Source: Thermococcus barossii (GTDB taxonomy: Archaea > Methanobacteriota_B > Thermococci > Thermococcales > Thermococcaceae). From it: a stretch of 64,000 nt of DNA. The position numbers and the translations under genes are program-made. This document shows, piece by piece, positions 8,993-17,141 of this stretch (positions within the stretch are counted from its first letter, which is position 1; each line of letters begins with the position of its first letter). Below the pieces are notes generated by a model. That model ran no database searches and was not told the origin of the DNA. It saw only the letters and a list, made by a program, of their open reading frames with translations. The DNA lies in NCBI RefSeq assembly GCF_002214465.1, contig NZ_CP015101.1, positions 1,061,013-1,125,012 on the forward strand. The letters run 5' to 3'.

Positions 8993-9491
8993 ACAGCCAG
9001 ACGAGGAGAACGACCGCGAGTGTTCCCGCGAGGAGGAGCATCAGGAACCATTCCACCCTCTCCATCAACCTTCTGTTGGAGTAGAGAACGTGACCTACGA
9101 TTCCAAGGACAAAGGAAGCGGCTATGAGCACCCTTTCCTCCACGGATTCAACCCCCGCGAGGACGGCCTCAAGGCCCCAGAGGGCAAGGAGCAGAAGGAA
9201 GGCGCCGGCGATGAGGTAACCTCTCCTCATTCTCCTCGCGTTGGTGATGTAGAAGGTCGCAGCGAAGGCCACGAGGAAGACCACCATCGCCTGTATCTCC
9301 AGCGGCATTGGGATGGAGTTTGAGAGAATCAACCTCTCGTAAACCCACACAATCCCCGAAATTATCGTGGAAACTATCAGCGCCATCACGAAGATGTTGT
9401 GGACGTGGTCCGCTATCCCCAGGGCATCTTCGAGCTCCTCAATCTCCTCCCGTCCGGGTACTTTTCCCTCAGCTTCCGTTCTTCCAGCCAT
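8982..9491 (-). CDS. Membrane protein of unknown function, 169 aa
   Basis: Not recognised. A short acidic cytoplasmic N-terminus (REEIEELEDALGIADHVHN) is followed by about five hydrophobic segments, ending at a C-terminal hydrophobic tail that overlaps the end of pgk on the other strand. ATG 9491 is chosen; a GTG at 9500 is an alternative. A TATA-like CTTAAAT (minus strand, about 9522-9528) lies about 35 nt upstream. There are no catalytic residues to point at. Confidence 0.65.
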   Translation of the reverse strand: MAGRTEAEGKVPGREEIEELEDALGIADHVHNIFVMALIVSTIISGIVWVYERLILSNSIPMPLEIQAMVVFLVAFAATFYITNARRMRRGYLIAGAFLLLLALWGLEAVLAGVESVEERVLIAASFVLGIVGHVLYSNRRLMERVEWFLMLLLAGTLAVVLLVWLFTL

Positions 9492-9539
9492 TGAACCCAC
9501 GGAAGCAGTACGCGCTTGGGGGATTTAAGGCTACCGCGT

Positions 9540-10082
9540 TCAGTCCACACCGGTCTTCTCGTAAAGCCTCCGATAAACGCCCCTGAAATGAAAGAGCATG
9601 ATGACGGCATAGACCACCGCGAAGGACTTAAGGGGGAAATGGCCGCCGAGAAAGTGATTCAAGAGGAACAGCGTTGCCACGACGGCCAGGTACGTTATAA
9701 TGACGTTGAGGGTCGCCGCCAGCGTTGAGCCCCTGCGGTAGGCCAACCACACCCAGAAGGAAGAGTTGAGCGTTACCAGCCAGCGTAGCCTGAGGGGCTC
9801 CTCCGGTGAGACCTCGACGGAGTAAGAGTCCCTCAGCATCTCCTTTCGGAACGCGAGAGCGAGACCGGCCGTAAGCAGCATCATTCCAAACGAGCCGATT
9901 ATGAGGAGACCGCTGTCGAGAATTGCCCCGATGGATACTGTCACGGCCCAAGCCATGAATGCCAGATACACAACCAGCGATTCCAGGGAGAGCCGTCCCT
10001 TCCTGAAGAGACGGAAGGGATAGATGCCAAAGACCGAAACGCCAAGCACCAGCATGAAAGTGGGGAGGATCACCTCACTCAT
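9540..10082 (-). CDS. Membrane protein of unknown function, 180 aa
   Basis: Not recognised. The product has about five predicted transmembrane helices, with a charged loop in the middle (VEVSPEEPLRLRW, about residue 90). It starts at ATG 10082. A TATA-like element lies in the AT-rich gap at 10090-10140. The gene stands between two other small membrane-protein genes on the same strand, but the spacing (48 and 61 nt) gives little evidence for one operon. Confidence 0.65.
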   Translation of the reverse strand: MSEVILPTFMLVLGVSVFGIYPFRLFRKGRLSLESLVVYLAFMAWAVTVSIGAILDSGLLIIGSFGMMLLTAGLALAFRKEMLRDSYSVEVSPEEPLRLRWLVTLNSSFWVWLAYRRGSTLAATLNVIITYLAVVATLFLLNHFLGGHFPLKSFAVVYAVIMLFHFRGVYRRLYEKTGVD

Positions 10083-10143
10083 TCCGCATCGGAAGGTTTA
10101 GAACGTAAAAGAATAAAAGGATTTCGACTAAAAATTAAAAATC

Positions 10144-10452
10144 TCAGTATCCCATCAGCACACCGAAGATGACAGCTACCCACCAGACCTCAAGAAAGGC
10201 AAACCCCACAGTTGCCGTTCCTGTGACGAGCCACCCAACGAATATCGCGTAGGCTATCAGCGTCACGGCCACGTGAAGCCTCAGGAAGGTTCTGTTTATT
10301 TCCCTGCCGGCTTTCATCCAGCCGGTTAGGAGGGGCAGCCAGTCGAAGAACGCCCCGATGAGGGCGAAAAGGGGCTGGTTGAAAAAGACCGTGGGGATGA
10401 AGATGAGGCCCGCGAGGGCGACGCAGAGCATTGTGAGCACCTGCTTCCTCAT
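10144..10452 (-). CDS. Small membrane protein, 102 aa, at end of ABC-2 exporter operon
   Basis: Not recognised. It has about three hydrophobic helices with a basic loop (KAGREINRTFLRLH) between the second and third. It starts 11 nt after the ABC-2 permease stop, behind a GAGGTGAAG ribosome site, so it is very probably the last gene of the padR/ABC-2 exporter operon and may be an accessory membrane component. No conserved motif is visible. Confidence 0.68.
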   Translation of the reverse strand: MRKQVLTMLCVALAGLIFIPTVFFNQPLFALIGAFFDWLPLLTGWMKAGREINRTFLRLHVAVTLIAYAIFVGWLVTGTATVGFAFLEVWWVAVIFGVLMGY

Positions 10453-10463
10453 CTTTCTTCACC

Positions 10464-11228
10464 TCAGTCTATCGTGGCCTTCCTGAAGCCAAGTGCGGCA
10501 ATTCCCGCGAAGAGCGCGGCGAGGCCGATTAGCACCACCCAGTCGGTGACGATTCCGAAGGTCGGCTCGACCCCCGCAAGGTAATAGCGGGAGCCGTCCA
10601 CCGCGTAGGTGAGGGGGTTCACCTTCGCCAGCCACTGCATCCACTCGGGCATCGTCTTTATTGGGTAGAAAGCCCCGCTGAGGAACGTCATGGGGAGCAT
10701 TATCATCATGACGATCATCTGGAAGCCTTCCATGCTACTCATCTTGAGGGCTATCGCCACTCCCATGCCCGCTATGGCCAGGCCCACGAGGAAGCTCAAC
10801 CCCAGCGCCGGGAGTATTCCGCTCACCCTGAGGTCAGCCATCGTGAAGCTGAGTGCCAGGATTATGACGCCCTGTATCATGGCCATGAGCGCCCCTCCTG
10901 TGATTCTGCCGAGGATTGCCTCCGTCCTGCTTGCGGGAGCAACGAGAATCTCCTTCAGGAAGCCGAACTGCTTGTCCCAGATGAGCGTTATGCCCTGCAT
11001 GAAGCTCATGTTGAAGACCGTCATGGCTATTATTCCAGGCACCAGGTAGGTCATGTAGTCGACGCCTCCGAATATCGGAGCCGCCATGGGGTTGTCGAAG
11101 ACACCGCTCCAGCCCTTTCCGAAGAATATGAGCCAGATGAGCGGGTTGATTATACTTCCGATAACCCTCGCTCGTGAGCGGGAAAAGCGCTTCAGCTCGC
11201 GGTATATCATCGTGAGGAAGACCTGCAT
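10464..11228 (-). CDS. ABC-2 type exporter permease (DrrB-like)
   Basis: Membrane subunit (254 aa) of an ABC exporter. An N-terminal cytoplasmic segment (YRELKRFSRSRARVIGS) precedes six hydrophobic helices, as in daunorubicin-type DrrB permeases, with the family's conserved G-x-x-F-P/Y-like segment LSGAFYPIKTMPEWMQW near residue 195 between the last helices. The start ATG is 4 nt past the ATPase stop, with its ribosome site GGAGGTGATGG inside the ATPase 3' end, so translation is likely coupled. Drugs, lipids or peptides are known substrates of the family; the substrate here is not known. Confidence 0.88.
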   Translation of the reverse strand: MQVFLTMIYRELKRFSRSRARVIGSIINPLIWLIFFGKGWSGVFDNPMAAPIFGGVDYMTYLVPGIIAMTVFNMSFMQGITLIWDKQFGFLKEILVAPASRTEAILGRITGGALMAMIQGVIILALSFTMADLRVSGILPALGLSFLVGLAIAGMGVAIALKMSSMEGFQMIVMMIMLPMTFLSGAFYPIKTMPEWMQWLAKVNPLTYAVDGSRYYLAGVEPTFGIVTDWVVLIGLAALFAGIAALGFRKATID

Positions 11229-11232
11229 ACCA

Positions 11233-12210
11233 TCACCTCCTCATCCTCGCCTTCATTATCATCCTTGCCACGTTGGCCTCTCCGCCCTCGTCCCTGATTT
11301 CCCGGCCGGTGAGGTGCAGGAAGACGTCGTTGAGCGTCGGCCTGTGGTATGTGACTTCGAGGATTTTAACTCCGCTCTCCTTCGCCAGCTCGAAGAGCCT
11401 TGGAAGCGCCTCTGCCGCGTTGTCCACGTCCAGCCTGATCCTCCCGTCCGGGAGCATCTTGCAACCCTTAATGAAATCAGCCTTGAGGCACCTGAGTTCC
11501 TCCCTTGCCTGGAGCTTCAGGTAGATTATGTCGCTGCCGACGAGCTTTTTCAGTTCCTCCGCCGTCCCCTCGGCGATTATCTTCCCGTGATCCATTATCG
11601 CTATCCTGTCGGCTAACTGCTCGGCCTCATCCATGTAGTGGGTGGTGAGGAATATCGTCATGTTGTGCTCCTCCTTCATGGCCCTGATGTAGTCCCAGAT
11701 GTGCGCCCTGGTCTGTGGGTCGAGGCCTATGGTCGGCTCGTCGAGGAAGAGTATTTCGGGCTCGTGGAGCAGCGAGCGGGCTATCTCAAGCCTTCTCTGC
11801 ATTCCGCCCGAGAAGAACTTGACAGGCCTGTCCTTGAACTCCCACAGCTCGACAAACTTGAGGAGGCGCTCTATCTTCTCCTTCAGGTTCTCAACGCCGT
11901 ATATCCTGCCGTGAATGAGCATGTTCTCGTAGGCGGTGAGTTCCCTATCAACGCTTGGATCCTGGAAGACTATACCTATCTTCCTTCTGACTTCTATCGG
12001 TTCCTTGACGACGTCGTGGCCGGCGACTATGGCCTTCCCGGCCGTTGGCTTCAGCAACGTCGTGAGGACGTGAACCGTCGTGGTCTTCCCGGCCCCGTTC
12101 GGGCCGAGGAAGGCAAATATCTCTCCCTGCTTTACATCGAACGAAATACCCTTAACGGCCTCAAAGTCGCCGTACTTCTTAACGAGGTTCTCAACCTCAA
12201 TCGCCTTCAT
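11233..12210 (-). CDS. ABC-2 type exporter ATPase (DrrA-like)
   Basis: ATPase (325 aa) powering the adjacent DrrB-like permease. Walker A GPNGAGKTT is near residue 38, signature FSGGMQRR near 140, Walker B ILFLDEPTIGLD near 158, and the switch His lies in LTTHYMDEAEQ near 195. The roughly 90-residue C-terminal extension is typical of the DrrA family. ATG 12210 is chosen because a strong GGAGGTG lies 7-14 nt upstream; a TTG at 12225 is less likely. The start overlaps the end of the padR gene by 14 nt, so regulator and transporter form one transcript controlled by the PadR operator. Confidence 0.93.
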   Translation of the reverse strand: MKAIEVENLVKKYGDFEAVKGISFDVKQGEIFAFLGPNGAGKTTTVHVLTTLLKPTAGKAIVAGHDVVKEPIEVRRKIGIVFQDPSVDRELTAYENMLIHGRIYGVENLKEKIERLLKFVELWEFKDRPVKFFSGGMQRRLEIARSLLHEPEILFLDEPTIGLDPQTRAHIWDYIRAMKEEHNMTIFLTTHYMDEAEQLADRIAIMDHGKIIAEGTAEELKKLVGSDIIYLKLQAREELRCLKADFIKGCKMLPDGRIRLDVDNAAEALPRLFELAKESGVKILEVTYHRPTLNDVFLHLTGREIRDEGGEANVARMIMKARMRR

Positions 12211-12661
12211 AACTTCCACCTCCAAGAAGAATCAGCCTCAGCTCCCTCGCGCAGCCGGTGAAGAGCCTCTGAATCATCTCTCTCTGCTCGTCCGTCAGTT
12301 TGTCCGCAGACTCAAAGAATTCCCTGAAGGCAGCCCTCAGCTCGTCGCCGCCCAGCTCAAGGAAGGCCCTGTATGCACGCATTCTGCGCTTCACTTCATC
12401 CAGTTCCTCCGCGTGCTCTTCTAAGTACATCCTCCCCTTCTCCGTGAGGATGTATGTTTTTCTGTCCCGTGCTCCAGTTCCAGCTACCTTAATAAGCCCG
12501 CTTCTCCTCAGGGAGGAGAGTATTGGATAAACTGTTCCCGCGCTCAGTTTTATCCCGTAGAGGTTCTCAAGTTCGGACATTATTCCGTAGCCGTGCATCG
12601 GCTCCCGGAGGAGGTCCAACACGAGTATCTTCATGTAACCCTTGAAGCTCGGACGCTCCAT
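12197..12661 (-). CDS. PadR-family transcriptional repressor of the ABC-2 exporter operon
   Basis: A 154-residue regulator: an N-terminal winged helix (KILVLDLLREPMHGYGI, then a second helix and the SAGTVYPILSSLRRSGL recognition helix near residues 40-57) and a C-terminal helical dimerisation part, the normal PadR-s1/s2 plan. PadR proteins usually repress a linked multidrug exporter and release when a ligand binds. First gene of the operon padR, drrA-like ATPase, drrB-like permease, small membrane protein. A perfect inverted repeat lies directly upstream of its ribosome site, strongly suggesting autoregulation. GGGTGAG precedes the ATG. Confidence 0.9.
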   Translation of the reverse strand: MERPSFKGYMKILVLDLLREPMHGYGIMSELENLYGIKLSAGTVYPILSSLRRSGLIKVAGTGARDRKTYILTEKGRMYLEEHAEELDEVKRRMRAYRAFLELGGDELRAAFREFFESADKLTDEQREMIQRLFTGCARELRLILLGGGSYEGD

Positions 12662-12671
12662 CTATCTCACC

Positions 12672-12693
12672 CAATATATCGAACGATATATTG
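12672..12693. promoter_or_regulatory. Perfect palindromic operator of the PadR operon
   Basis: CAATATATCG, two bases (AA), then its exact reverse complement. On the minus strand the TATA-like TTTTTAAG (12694-12701) lies just upstream and the padR ATG at 12661 about 11 nt downstream, so the repeat covers the expected transcription start. This is the position of a repressor site; PadR is the obvious candidate ligand. Confidence 0.75.
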
Positions 12694-12750
12694 CTTAAAA
12701 AGATTGTGGTGGGAAGGCTTATTACTTTCCCATCCGATTGAGTTGTGGTG

Positions 12751-13188
12751 ATGAGTGTGAGGCTCGTTCTCAGACCCCTCTTCGAGGCAGAACTGCCGGC
12801 AGATTTCGGCGAGGTCATAAAGAACAAGCTCACCGGGAGGGAGGTCAGAACCGGGGAGGAGATTGAGGTTGAGCTCCTCGGAAAGCCACTGCGCTTTAAG
12901 GTTCTTCTGGCCGAGCCATCGCCGCTGAAGGTGGGCAGGAACACGAAGGTGGAGTTCTCGACAGGGGTTGCGGAGGTTTTGGACTTCGAGTTCGACGAGC
13001 CGGTGAGGGAAGTTGTTCCCTTTGATGGCGGCTTTGTCGTTGTGCTTAGCAGAAAGGTTCTAATTCTGAACCACATCGGGCAAAAGATTTATAGCGATGA
13101 GTTCGAGGAACTTAACGAAGTTAGGGTCTCCAAAGAAACAGTGGTGATAATCCATGACGGGAACAAAATCAGGCTCGTTAAGCCTTGA
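12751..13188 (+). CDS. Hypothetical beta-rich protein, 145 aa
   Basis: Not firmly recognised. The N-terminal half (RTGEEIEVELLGKPLRF, then VLLAEPSPLKVG) looks like the small beta-barrel modules seen in Cdc48/VAT N-domains, while the C-terminal half alternates short strands (GGFVVVLSRKVLILN, ETVVIIHDGNKIRLV) like a single propeller or PilZ-like sheet. No catalytic residues stand out. Start is uncertain between GTG 12745, ATG 12751 and GTG 12757. Its last 35 nt overlap the start of nth in another frame, so the two are translationally linked; a link to DNA repair is only contextual. Confidence 0.68.
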   Translation: MSVRLVLRPLFEAELPADFGEVIKNKLTGREVRTGEEIEVELLGKPLRFKVLLAEPSPLKVGRNTKVEFSTGVAEVLDFEFDEPVREVVPFDGGFVVVLSRKVLILNHIGQKIYSDEFEELNEVRVSKETVVIIHDGNKIRLVKP

Positions 13189-13879
13189 GGGCTTCACCTT
13201 CGATGAAACCTGGGAGGAGAAGAGGAAAAGGGCCGGGAGAATCGTCGAGATTTTGATGAAAACCTACCCGAGGGAGAGGCTCCTCATCGGCGACCCCTAC
13301 CGAACTCTGGTTCACTGCATTATCTCCCAGCGCATGCGCGATGAGGTTACCTACCGCGTCTGGGGGGAGCTGTTCGAGAGGTACCGCGACATCGAGACTA
13401 TAGCAAACACGCCGGTCGAGGAGATGCAGCGCTTTCTGAGGGAGCGTGGCGTCGGCCTCTGGAAGACAAAGGGTGAGTGGATAGTTAAGGCCTCGCGGAT
13501 AATCCTCGAAGAGTACGGCGGGAAGGTGCCCGATGACATTCATGAGCTCATGAAACTCCCGGGAATCGGGAGGAAGTGCGCCAACATCGTTTTAGCTTAC
13601 GGCTTCGGGAAGCAGGCTATCCCAGTTGATACCCACGTGAACAGGATAAGCAAGCGCCTCGGTTTGGCTCCACCGGGGGTTCCCCCGGAGAAGGTCGAGG
13701 AGTACCTGATGAGGCTAATCCCCAGGAAGAAGTGGATTTACGTGAACCACGCTATGGTCGACCACGGAAAGAACATATGCAACCCCATAAGGCCGAAGTG
13801 TGATTCCTGTCCGCTGAGGGAGCTGTGTCCCTACGCGAAGGGCCTCGTTACGGATGCGGATATAAAGGGAAAGGCTTAG
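13154..13879 (+). CDS. nth: Endonuclease III (DNA glycosylase/AP lyase)
   Basis: Removes oxidised pyrimidines and nicks abasic DNA in base-excision repair. The 241-residue product has the helix-hairpin-helix LMKLPGIGRKCANIV with the catalytic Lys (about residue 144), the GPD-type Asp in IPVDTHVNR (about 162) and the four-cysteine [4Fe-4S] loop near the C-terminus (C-x6-C-x2-C-x5-C in CNPIRPKCDSCPLRELC). An N-terminal extension of about 20 residues precedes the conserved WEEKRKRA, so a downstream start is possible, although no better ribosome site is visible. It overlaps the upstream gene by 35 nt and the opposing gene by 4 nt at its stop. Confidence 0.95.
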   Translation: MTGTKSGSLSLEGFTFDETWEEKRKRAGRIVEILMKTYPRERLLIGDPYRTLVHCIISQRMRDEVTYRVWGELFERYRDIETIANTPVEEMQRFLRERGVGLWKTKGEWIVKASRIILEEYGGKVPDDIHELMKLPGIGRKCANIVLAYGFGKQAIPVDTHVNRISKRLGLAPPGVPPEKVEEYLMRLIPRKKWIYVNHAMVDHGKNICNPIRPKCDSCPLRELCPYAKGLVTDADIKGKA

Positions 13880-14610
13880 GGCTCGCACTCATAGGGACAG
13901 TTATCCAGCCCGTACAGGAGATAAACCGCGGGAATCTCTATCTCGATTCTCCTTTTCTCGGATTTGAGGAATCCGGTTCTCAAGAGATACTCGATCTCCA
14001 GCCTAAACCTCATCCTGGCTTCGATGACCTTTACGTTCCTCGATCCTCTGACGTCGAGGGGAATGACGGGGGTAATGTCGAGGGGATCGCCCCACGTTGG
14101 TTTCAGAGCTTCGGCCCTGATAGCCTGCCAGATTTCGAGGCCGGGCACATAGGCCTCGGTTACCTCGAACCTGCCGTCGGCCGTTTTGAAGTACATGACG
14201 CCTTCCCTTTTGGGAAAGATGGGGTCAACTGAGACGTTGCTTACGTTCTCGGCAACGAAGAGGACCTTCCTTATTGCAATTGAGCCGTTCCTTGGCATCA
14301 GATGTATCGTGAAGTCCCCGGAAATCAAAAAATCATCGCATCCCACGTTCCTCATCGCCTCTGCAGAATATGAGAGCTCGATGAAAAGGTCACCCCTGCT
14401 TCTGAAGGAATAAAAGCCCAGCGGCTTCCAGTGCTCTATGATGCAGGAGAGGTTGCTCACGTTGGCCTCAAAGTTCCACGTGTCCAGCACGGCTTCACTT
14501 GTTTCCCCGGGCGAGGAGACGGTTCTTCCGTGAAGCCAGTCCGCCGAGTAGACCAGCAGCATGGCCACCAGCAGGCCAAACAGGAACACCCTGTCCTTCC
14601 GAGTCGGCAT
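13876..14610 (-). CDS. Membrane-anchored extracellular protein of unknown function, 244 aa
   Basis: Not recognised. A single N-terminal hydrophobic helix (VFLFGLLVAMLLVY, about residues 8-21) acts as signal or anchor, followed by about 215 residues of beta-rich extracytoplasmic sequence with possible N-glycosylation sites (NVSNLS, NVSNVS) and cysteine pairs near residues 43 and 78 and at the C-terminus (NCPYECEP). ATG 14610 is preferred over earlier starts because the TATA-like CTTTTTAT (minus strand, about 14636-14643) sits about 27 nt upstream, giving a leaderless message. Convergent with nth, overlapping it by 4 nt. Confidence 0.68.
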   Translation of the reverse strand: MPTRKDRVFLFGLLVAMLLVYSADWLHGRTVSSPGETSEAVLDTWNFEANVSNLSCIIEHWKPLGFYSFRSRGDLFIELSYSAEAMRNVGCDDFLISGDFTIHLMPRNGSIAIRKVLFVAENVSNVSVDPIFPKREGVMYFKTADGRFEVTEAYVPGLEIWQAIRAEALKPTWGDPLDITPVIPLDVRGSRNVKVIEARMRFRLEIEYLLRTGFLKSEKRRIEIEIPAVYLLYGLDNCPYECEP

Positions 14611-14658
14611 CGAATTTAAAACCATCAAGAATGATAAAAAGTTTTCGATGGAAAAAAG

Positions 14659-15237
14659 TCACTCCTCCTCTTCCACTTCCTCGCCGGCCAGCTTCCTCAG
14701 CCTGTCAAGGTCGGAGCCAACGGCTATGAGCACATCGCCTTCCTTTATGACGTCGTTCCGTCCCGGGTTGTAGATGTACCTGCTCCCGCGCTTTATGGCC
14801 AGAATCCTGGTTCCTATCTTGCTGGGGAGCTTGAGCTGTTCGAGGGTCTTGCCGTGAAGAACAGAGCCCCTGTGAACCGTCACCCTGCCGAGTTCCTCCT
14901 CACTCTCTTCCATTATCTTCCGGATTATCGGGTGCGGCTCAACGTCGCGGAGCACGAGGTCGGATATTTTGTAGGCGGCATCGCTTATCTGCTCGTTTAT
15001 CTCGGCCATGTCTATGACGCTGAGAAGCTTGAGCGGGTCTTCCTCCTTCTTGGCAAGCATCAGAGCGAGCTTCTTGACCTTGAGGGTCAGCTCGTCCATG
15101 CGCTCCTCAAGCAGGTAAACCTCCTCCGCTATGTCCTCGCTGTTGTACATCACCGAGGAAAAGGCCAGATCAACCATGAGCGATGAGAGGTCCTTCATCT
15201 CTATGAGGCAGTTCCTAATCTCTTCAAGCTCACTCAT
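14659..15237 (-). CDS. PhoU/TrkA-C domain protein, second of a pair
   Basis: A 192-residue soluble protein: residues 1-100 form a PhoU-like helical bundle (EEIRNCLIEMKDLSSLMVDL), and residues about 110-185 an RCK_C/TrkA-C beta domain (GSVLHGKTLEQLKLPSKIG, then GDVLIAVGSDLDRL). RCK_C domains sense ligands or ions in transport regulators. The gene overlaps its paralogue by 8 nt, with ribosome site AGGTGATGG inside that gene, so the two are made together and may form a heteromer. The divergent MgtE-type magnesium transporter nearby suggests control of cation transport (inference from context). There is no TrkA-N nucleotide-binding domain and no membrane segment. Confidence 0.85.
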   Translation of the reverse strand: MSELEEIRNCLIEMKDLSSLMVDLAFSSVMYNSEDIAEEVYLLEERMDELTLKVKKLALMLAKKEEDPLKLLSVIDMAEINEQISDAAYKISDLVLRDVEPHPIIRKIMEESEEELGRVTVHRGSVLHGKTLEQLKLPSKIGTRILAIKRGSRYIYNPGRNDVIKEGDVLIAVGSDLDRLRKLAGEEVEEEE

Positions 15238-15838
15238 TGCCCATCACCTTGATGTTGCCTCTGGCTATCTCCTTGAGGTAGTCTATGGAGGTGTTCGTTC
15301 CCCTTCCTATGAGTATGTCCCCCGGGAATATCTTGAAGTCCCCGTCGGGGTCGAAAATCCAGCGCTTGCCCCTTCTCACCGCGACTATCCATACTCCGGT
15401 GTTCGTGGCCAAATCCAGCTCCTCCAGGGTTTTGCCCACCAGTATCGAATCGGCCGAAACGTAGATTTTGCCTATTATCTCCTCGCTCCCGAGTATTGCT
15501 TCGGTTATGACTGGGTGAAGTTCAACACCTTCAAGAACCATCTTCGCCAGGTCCGCGGCGGCGTTGGACATGTCATCTATGGCGTGGGCCATGTGGAGGA
15601 TGGACGTTATCTGCTCGGCCTCCTTGGGGCTTCTAGCCGCCAAAACTGCGTGAACCATGAGGTGGTAGTTGAGCAGGTCGAGGTACTCCTCAAGCTCAAG
15701 CACCTCTTCGGCCATCTCCTCCTCGTTGAAGAGTATCGAGGAGTAGGCCAGGTCAACCATCAGCTCGGCGGTGTTCTTCATCTCAACGAAGATGTCCTTA
15801 ACGTTCCTCGGAACCTCGATTTCGTCCCACTCTTCCAC
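15230..15838 (-). CDS. PhoU/TrkA-C domain protein, first of a pair
   Basis: Paralogue (202 aa) of the following gene, with the same order: PhoU-like helices (VPRNVKDIFVEMKNTAELMV, VLELEEYLDLLNYHLMVHAV) then an RCK_C domain (ADSILVGKTLEELDLATNTG, GDILIGRGTNTSIDYL). It starts with GTG 15838 after GGTGAG. It is the upstream member of a two-gene operon that is transcribed away from the mgtE-like gene, sharing a roughly 110-bp intergenic region with it. Likely a cytoplasmic regulatory or sensory subunit for cation transport; the ligand is unknown. Confidence 0.85.
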   Translation of the reverse strand: MEEWDEIEVPRNVKDIFVEMKNTAELMVDLAYSSILFNEEEMAEEVLELEEYLDLLNYHLMVHAVLAARSPKEAEQITSILHMAHAIDDMSNAAADLAKMVLEGVELHPVITEAILGSEEIIGKIYVSADSILVGKTLEELDLATNTGVWIVAVRRGKRWIFDPDGDFKIFPGDILIGRGTNTSIDYLKEIARGNIKVMGNE

Positions 15839-15947
15839 CCGGCTCTCACCGATGGGGGAAGGAGGGGAAATCTTATTTAGTTTTCGCCTTCGAAAAGTTT
15901 AATACCCGCAAGGGCCAACGTCTACGGGGTGAGGGCAATGGAGAGTG

Positions 15948-17141
15948 ATGGCAGTGATCGGCAGGGAGGTCAGGGAGGAGCTGAAGGAAAAGGTCAAGGA
16001 AGCCTACAGAGTTACGCTGCCGTCCCTGTTTACATCCCAGATATTCGGCCTATTCGGCGGTACATTCCTGGGTAAGTACTTCGAGACCATAAGAACCCAG
16101 TTTCCCGGCCTTCTTGTGGTTCTGCCCGGAATAATGGGCCTCCGCGGGAACGTTTTCGGCTCGATGGCTTCCCGCTTCTCCACGATGCTCTATCTCGGTG
16201 ACCTTGAGCCATCCCTCCGTGACAGGAAGGTTCTCAAGGAGATAGTGCTCAGAATGCTCATCTCGCTCATTCCGATACTCCTTCTGTGGGCCATAGGCGT
16301 CGCCACCGGTGTGAGGAAGAACGCCTTCGACGTCCTCCTCATAGTCGTCACCTCAACGATACTGGTCTCCTTCATCCTCGGCTACTTCACCTCATTCGTG
16401 ACCATATTCTCCTTCAGGCGCGGCACAGACCCCGACAGCGTTGCGGCCCCGCTGGTCGCCTCAATGGGCGATTTCCTGACGGTTCCCTCGCTGGTGCTGT
16501 TCATCCTCCTCATAGAGCACTCCCCAGAGGGCTTCAGGGTCTTCAACTACGTCGTGCTCTTCCTGTTTGTCGTCGTCGCCGCGATAAGCAGGGTAAGGAA
16601 GGAGGAGTTCCTTGAACTCAAACAGGTCTTCATAACCATAACCGGGCTGGCGCTCCTCTCGACGATATCCGGTTCAATACTCGCCAGATTCAGCGGTGTG
16701 ATACAGGCCTCCGTGATACTGAGTTTCATCTACCCCTCGCTCCTCAGCAGTTTCGGCAACTACGGCTCGATAATAGCCGCGAAGACCTCAACGAAGCTTC
16801 ACCTCGGTGAGATAGAGGGCTTTCTCTGTCCCAAGGCGTTCACCGACATTCTGGCACTCTTCACGACCGCACCGGTCATTGGAACGACGAAGCTCTTAAT
16901 AGGAATAGCCCTCGTGAAGCTGACGACCGGTATGGCGGTTCCCGGCTCCGCGTGGGTAGTGGCTCTCACGTACCCGTTCATGGTCCTGTTCATCATGCTC
17001 TACTCCTACACGGTATCCTACTTCCTGTTCCGGAAGAACATAGACCCCGACCACGTTGCGATACCGCTCATCTCTAACAACAGCGACATATTCGGGACGA
17101 TATACGTCGTGCTGATGGCCAAGCTGATGGTGGGTGGTTGA
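15948..17141 (+). CDS. Mg2+/divalent-cation transporter with two MgtE-type membrane domains
   Basis: A 397-residue membrane protein made of two tandem MgtE (SLC41-like) domains. Each half carries the same diagnostic loop: GTDPDSVAAPLVASMGD (about residue 165) and NIDPDHVAIPLISNNSD (about 370), around pore helices; the first half also has GLRGNVFGSMASR. The cytoplasmic N and CBS domains of bacterial MgtE are absent, so gating may depend on separate proteins, plausibly the divergent PhoU/TrkA-C pair. Start is uncertain (GTG 15945, ATG 15948, GTG 15954); ATG 15948 has GGAG 5 nt upstream. A TATA-like TTTAATAC (15897-15904) lies upstream. It abuts the next gene with no gap. Confidence 0.88.
   Translation: MAVIGREVREELKEKVKEAYRVTLPSLFTSQIFGLFGGTFLGKYFETIRTQFPGLLVVLPGIMGLRGNVFGSMASRFSTMLYLGDLEPSLRDRKVLKEIVLRMLISLIPILLLWAIGVATGVRKNAFDVLLIVVTSTILVSFILGYFTSFVTIFSFRRGTDPDSVAAPLVASMGDFLTVPSLVLFILLIEHSPEGFRVFNYVVLFLFVVVAAISRVRKEEFLELKQVFITITGLALLSTISGSILARFSGVIQASVILSFIYPSLLSSFGNYGSIIAAKTSTKLHLGEIEGFLCPKAFTDILALFTTAPVIGTTKLLIGIALVKLTTGMAVPGSAWVVALTYPFMVLFIMLYSYTVSYFLFRKNIDPDHVAIPLISNNSDIFGTIYVVLMAKLMVGG

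Noticed and set aside
14608-14628. Start of the 244-aa membrane-anchored protein at 14628
   Set aside because: The TATA box at about 14636-14643 would place transcription start inside or after that codon; ATG 14610 gives correct leaderless spacing.
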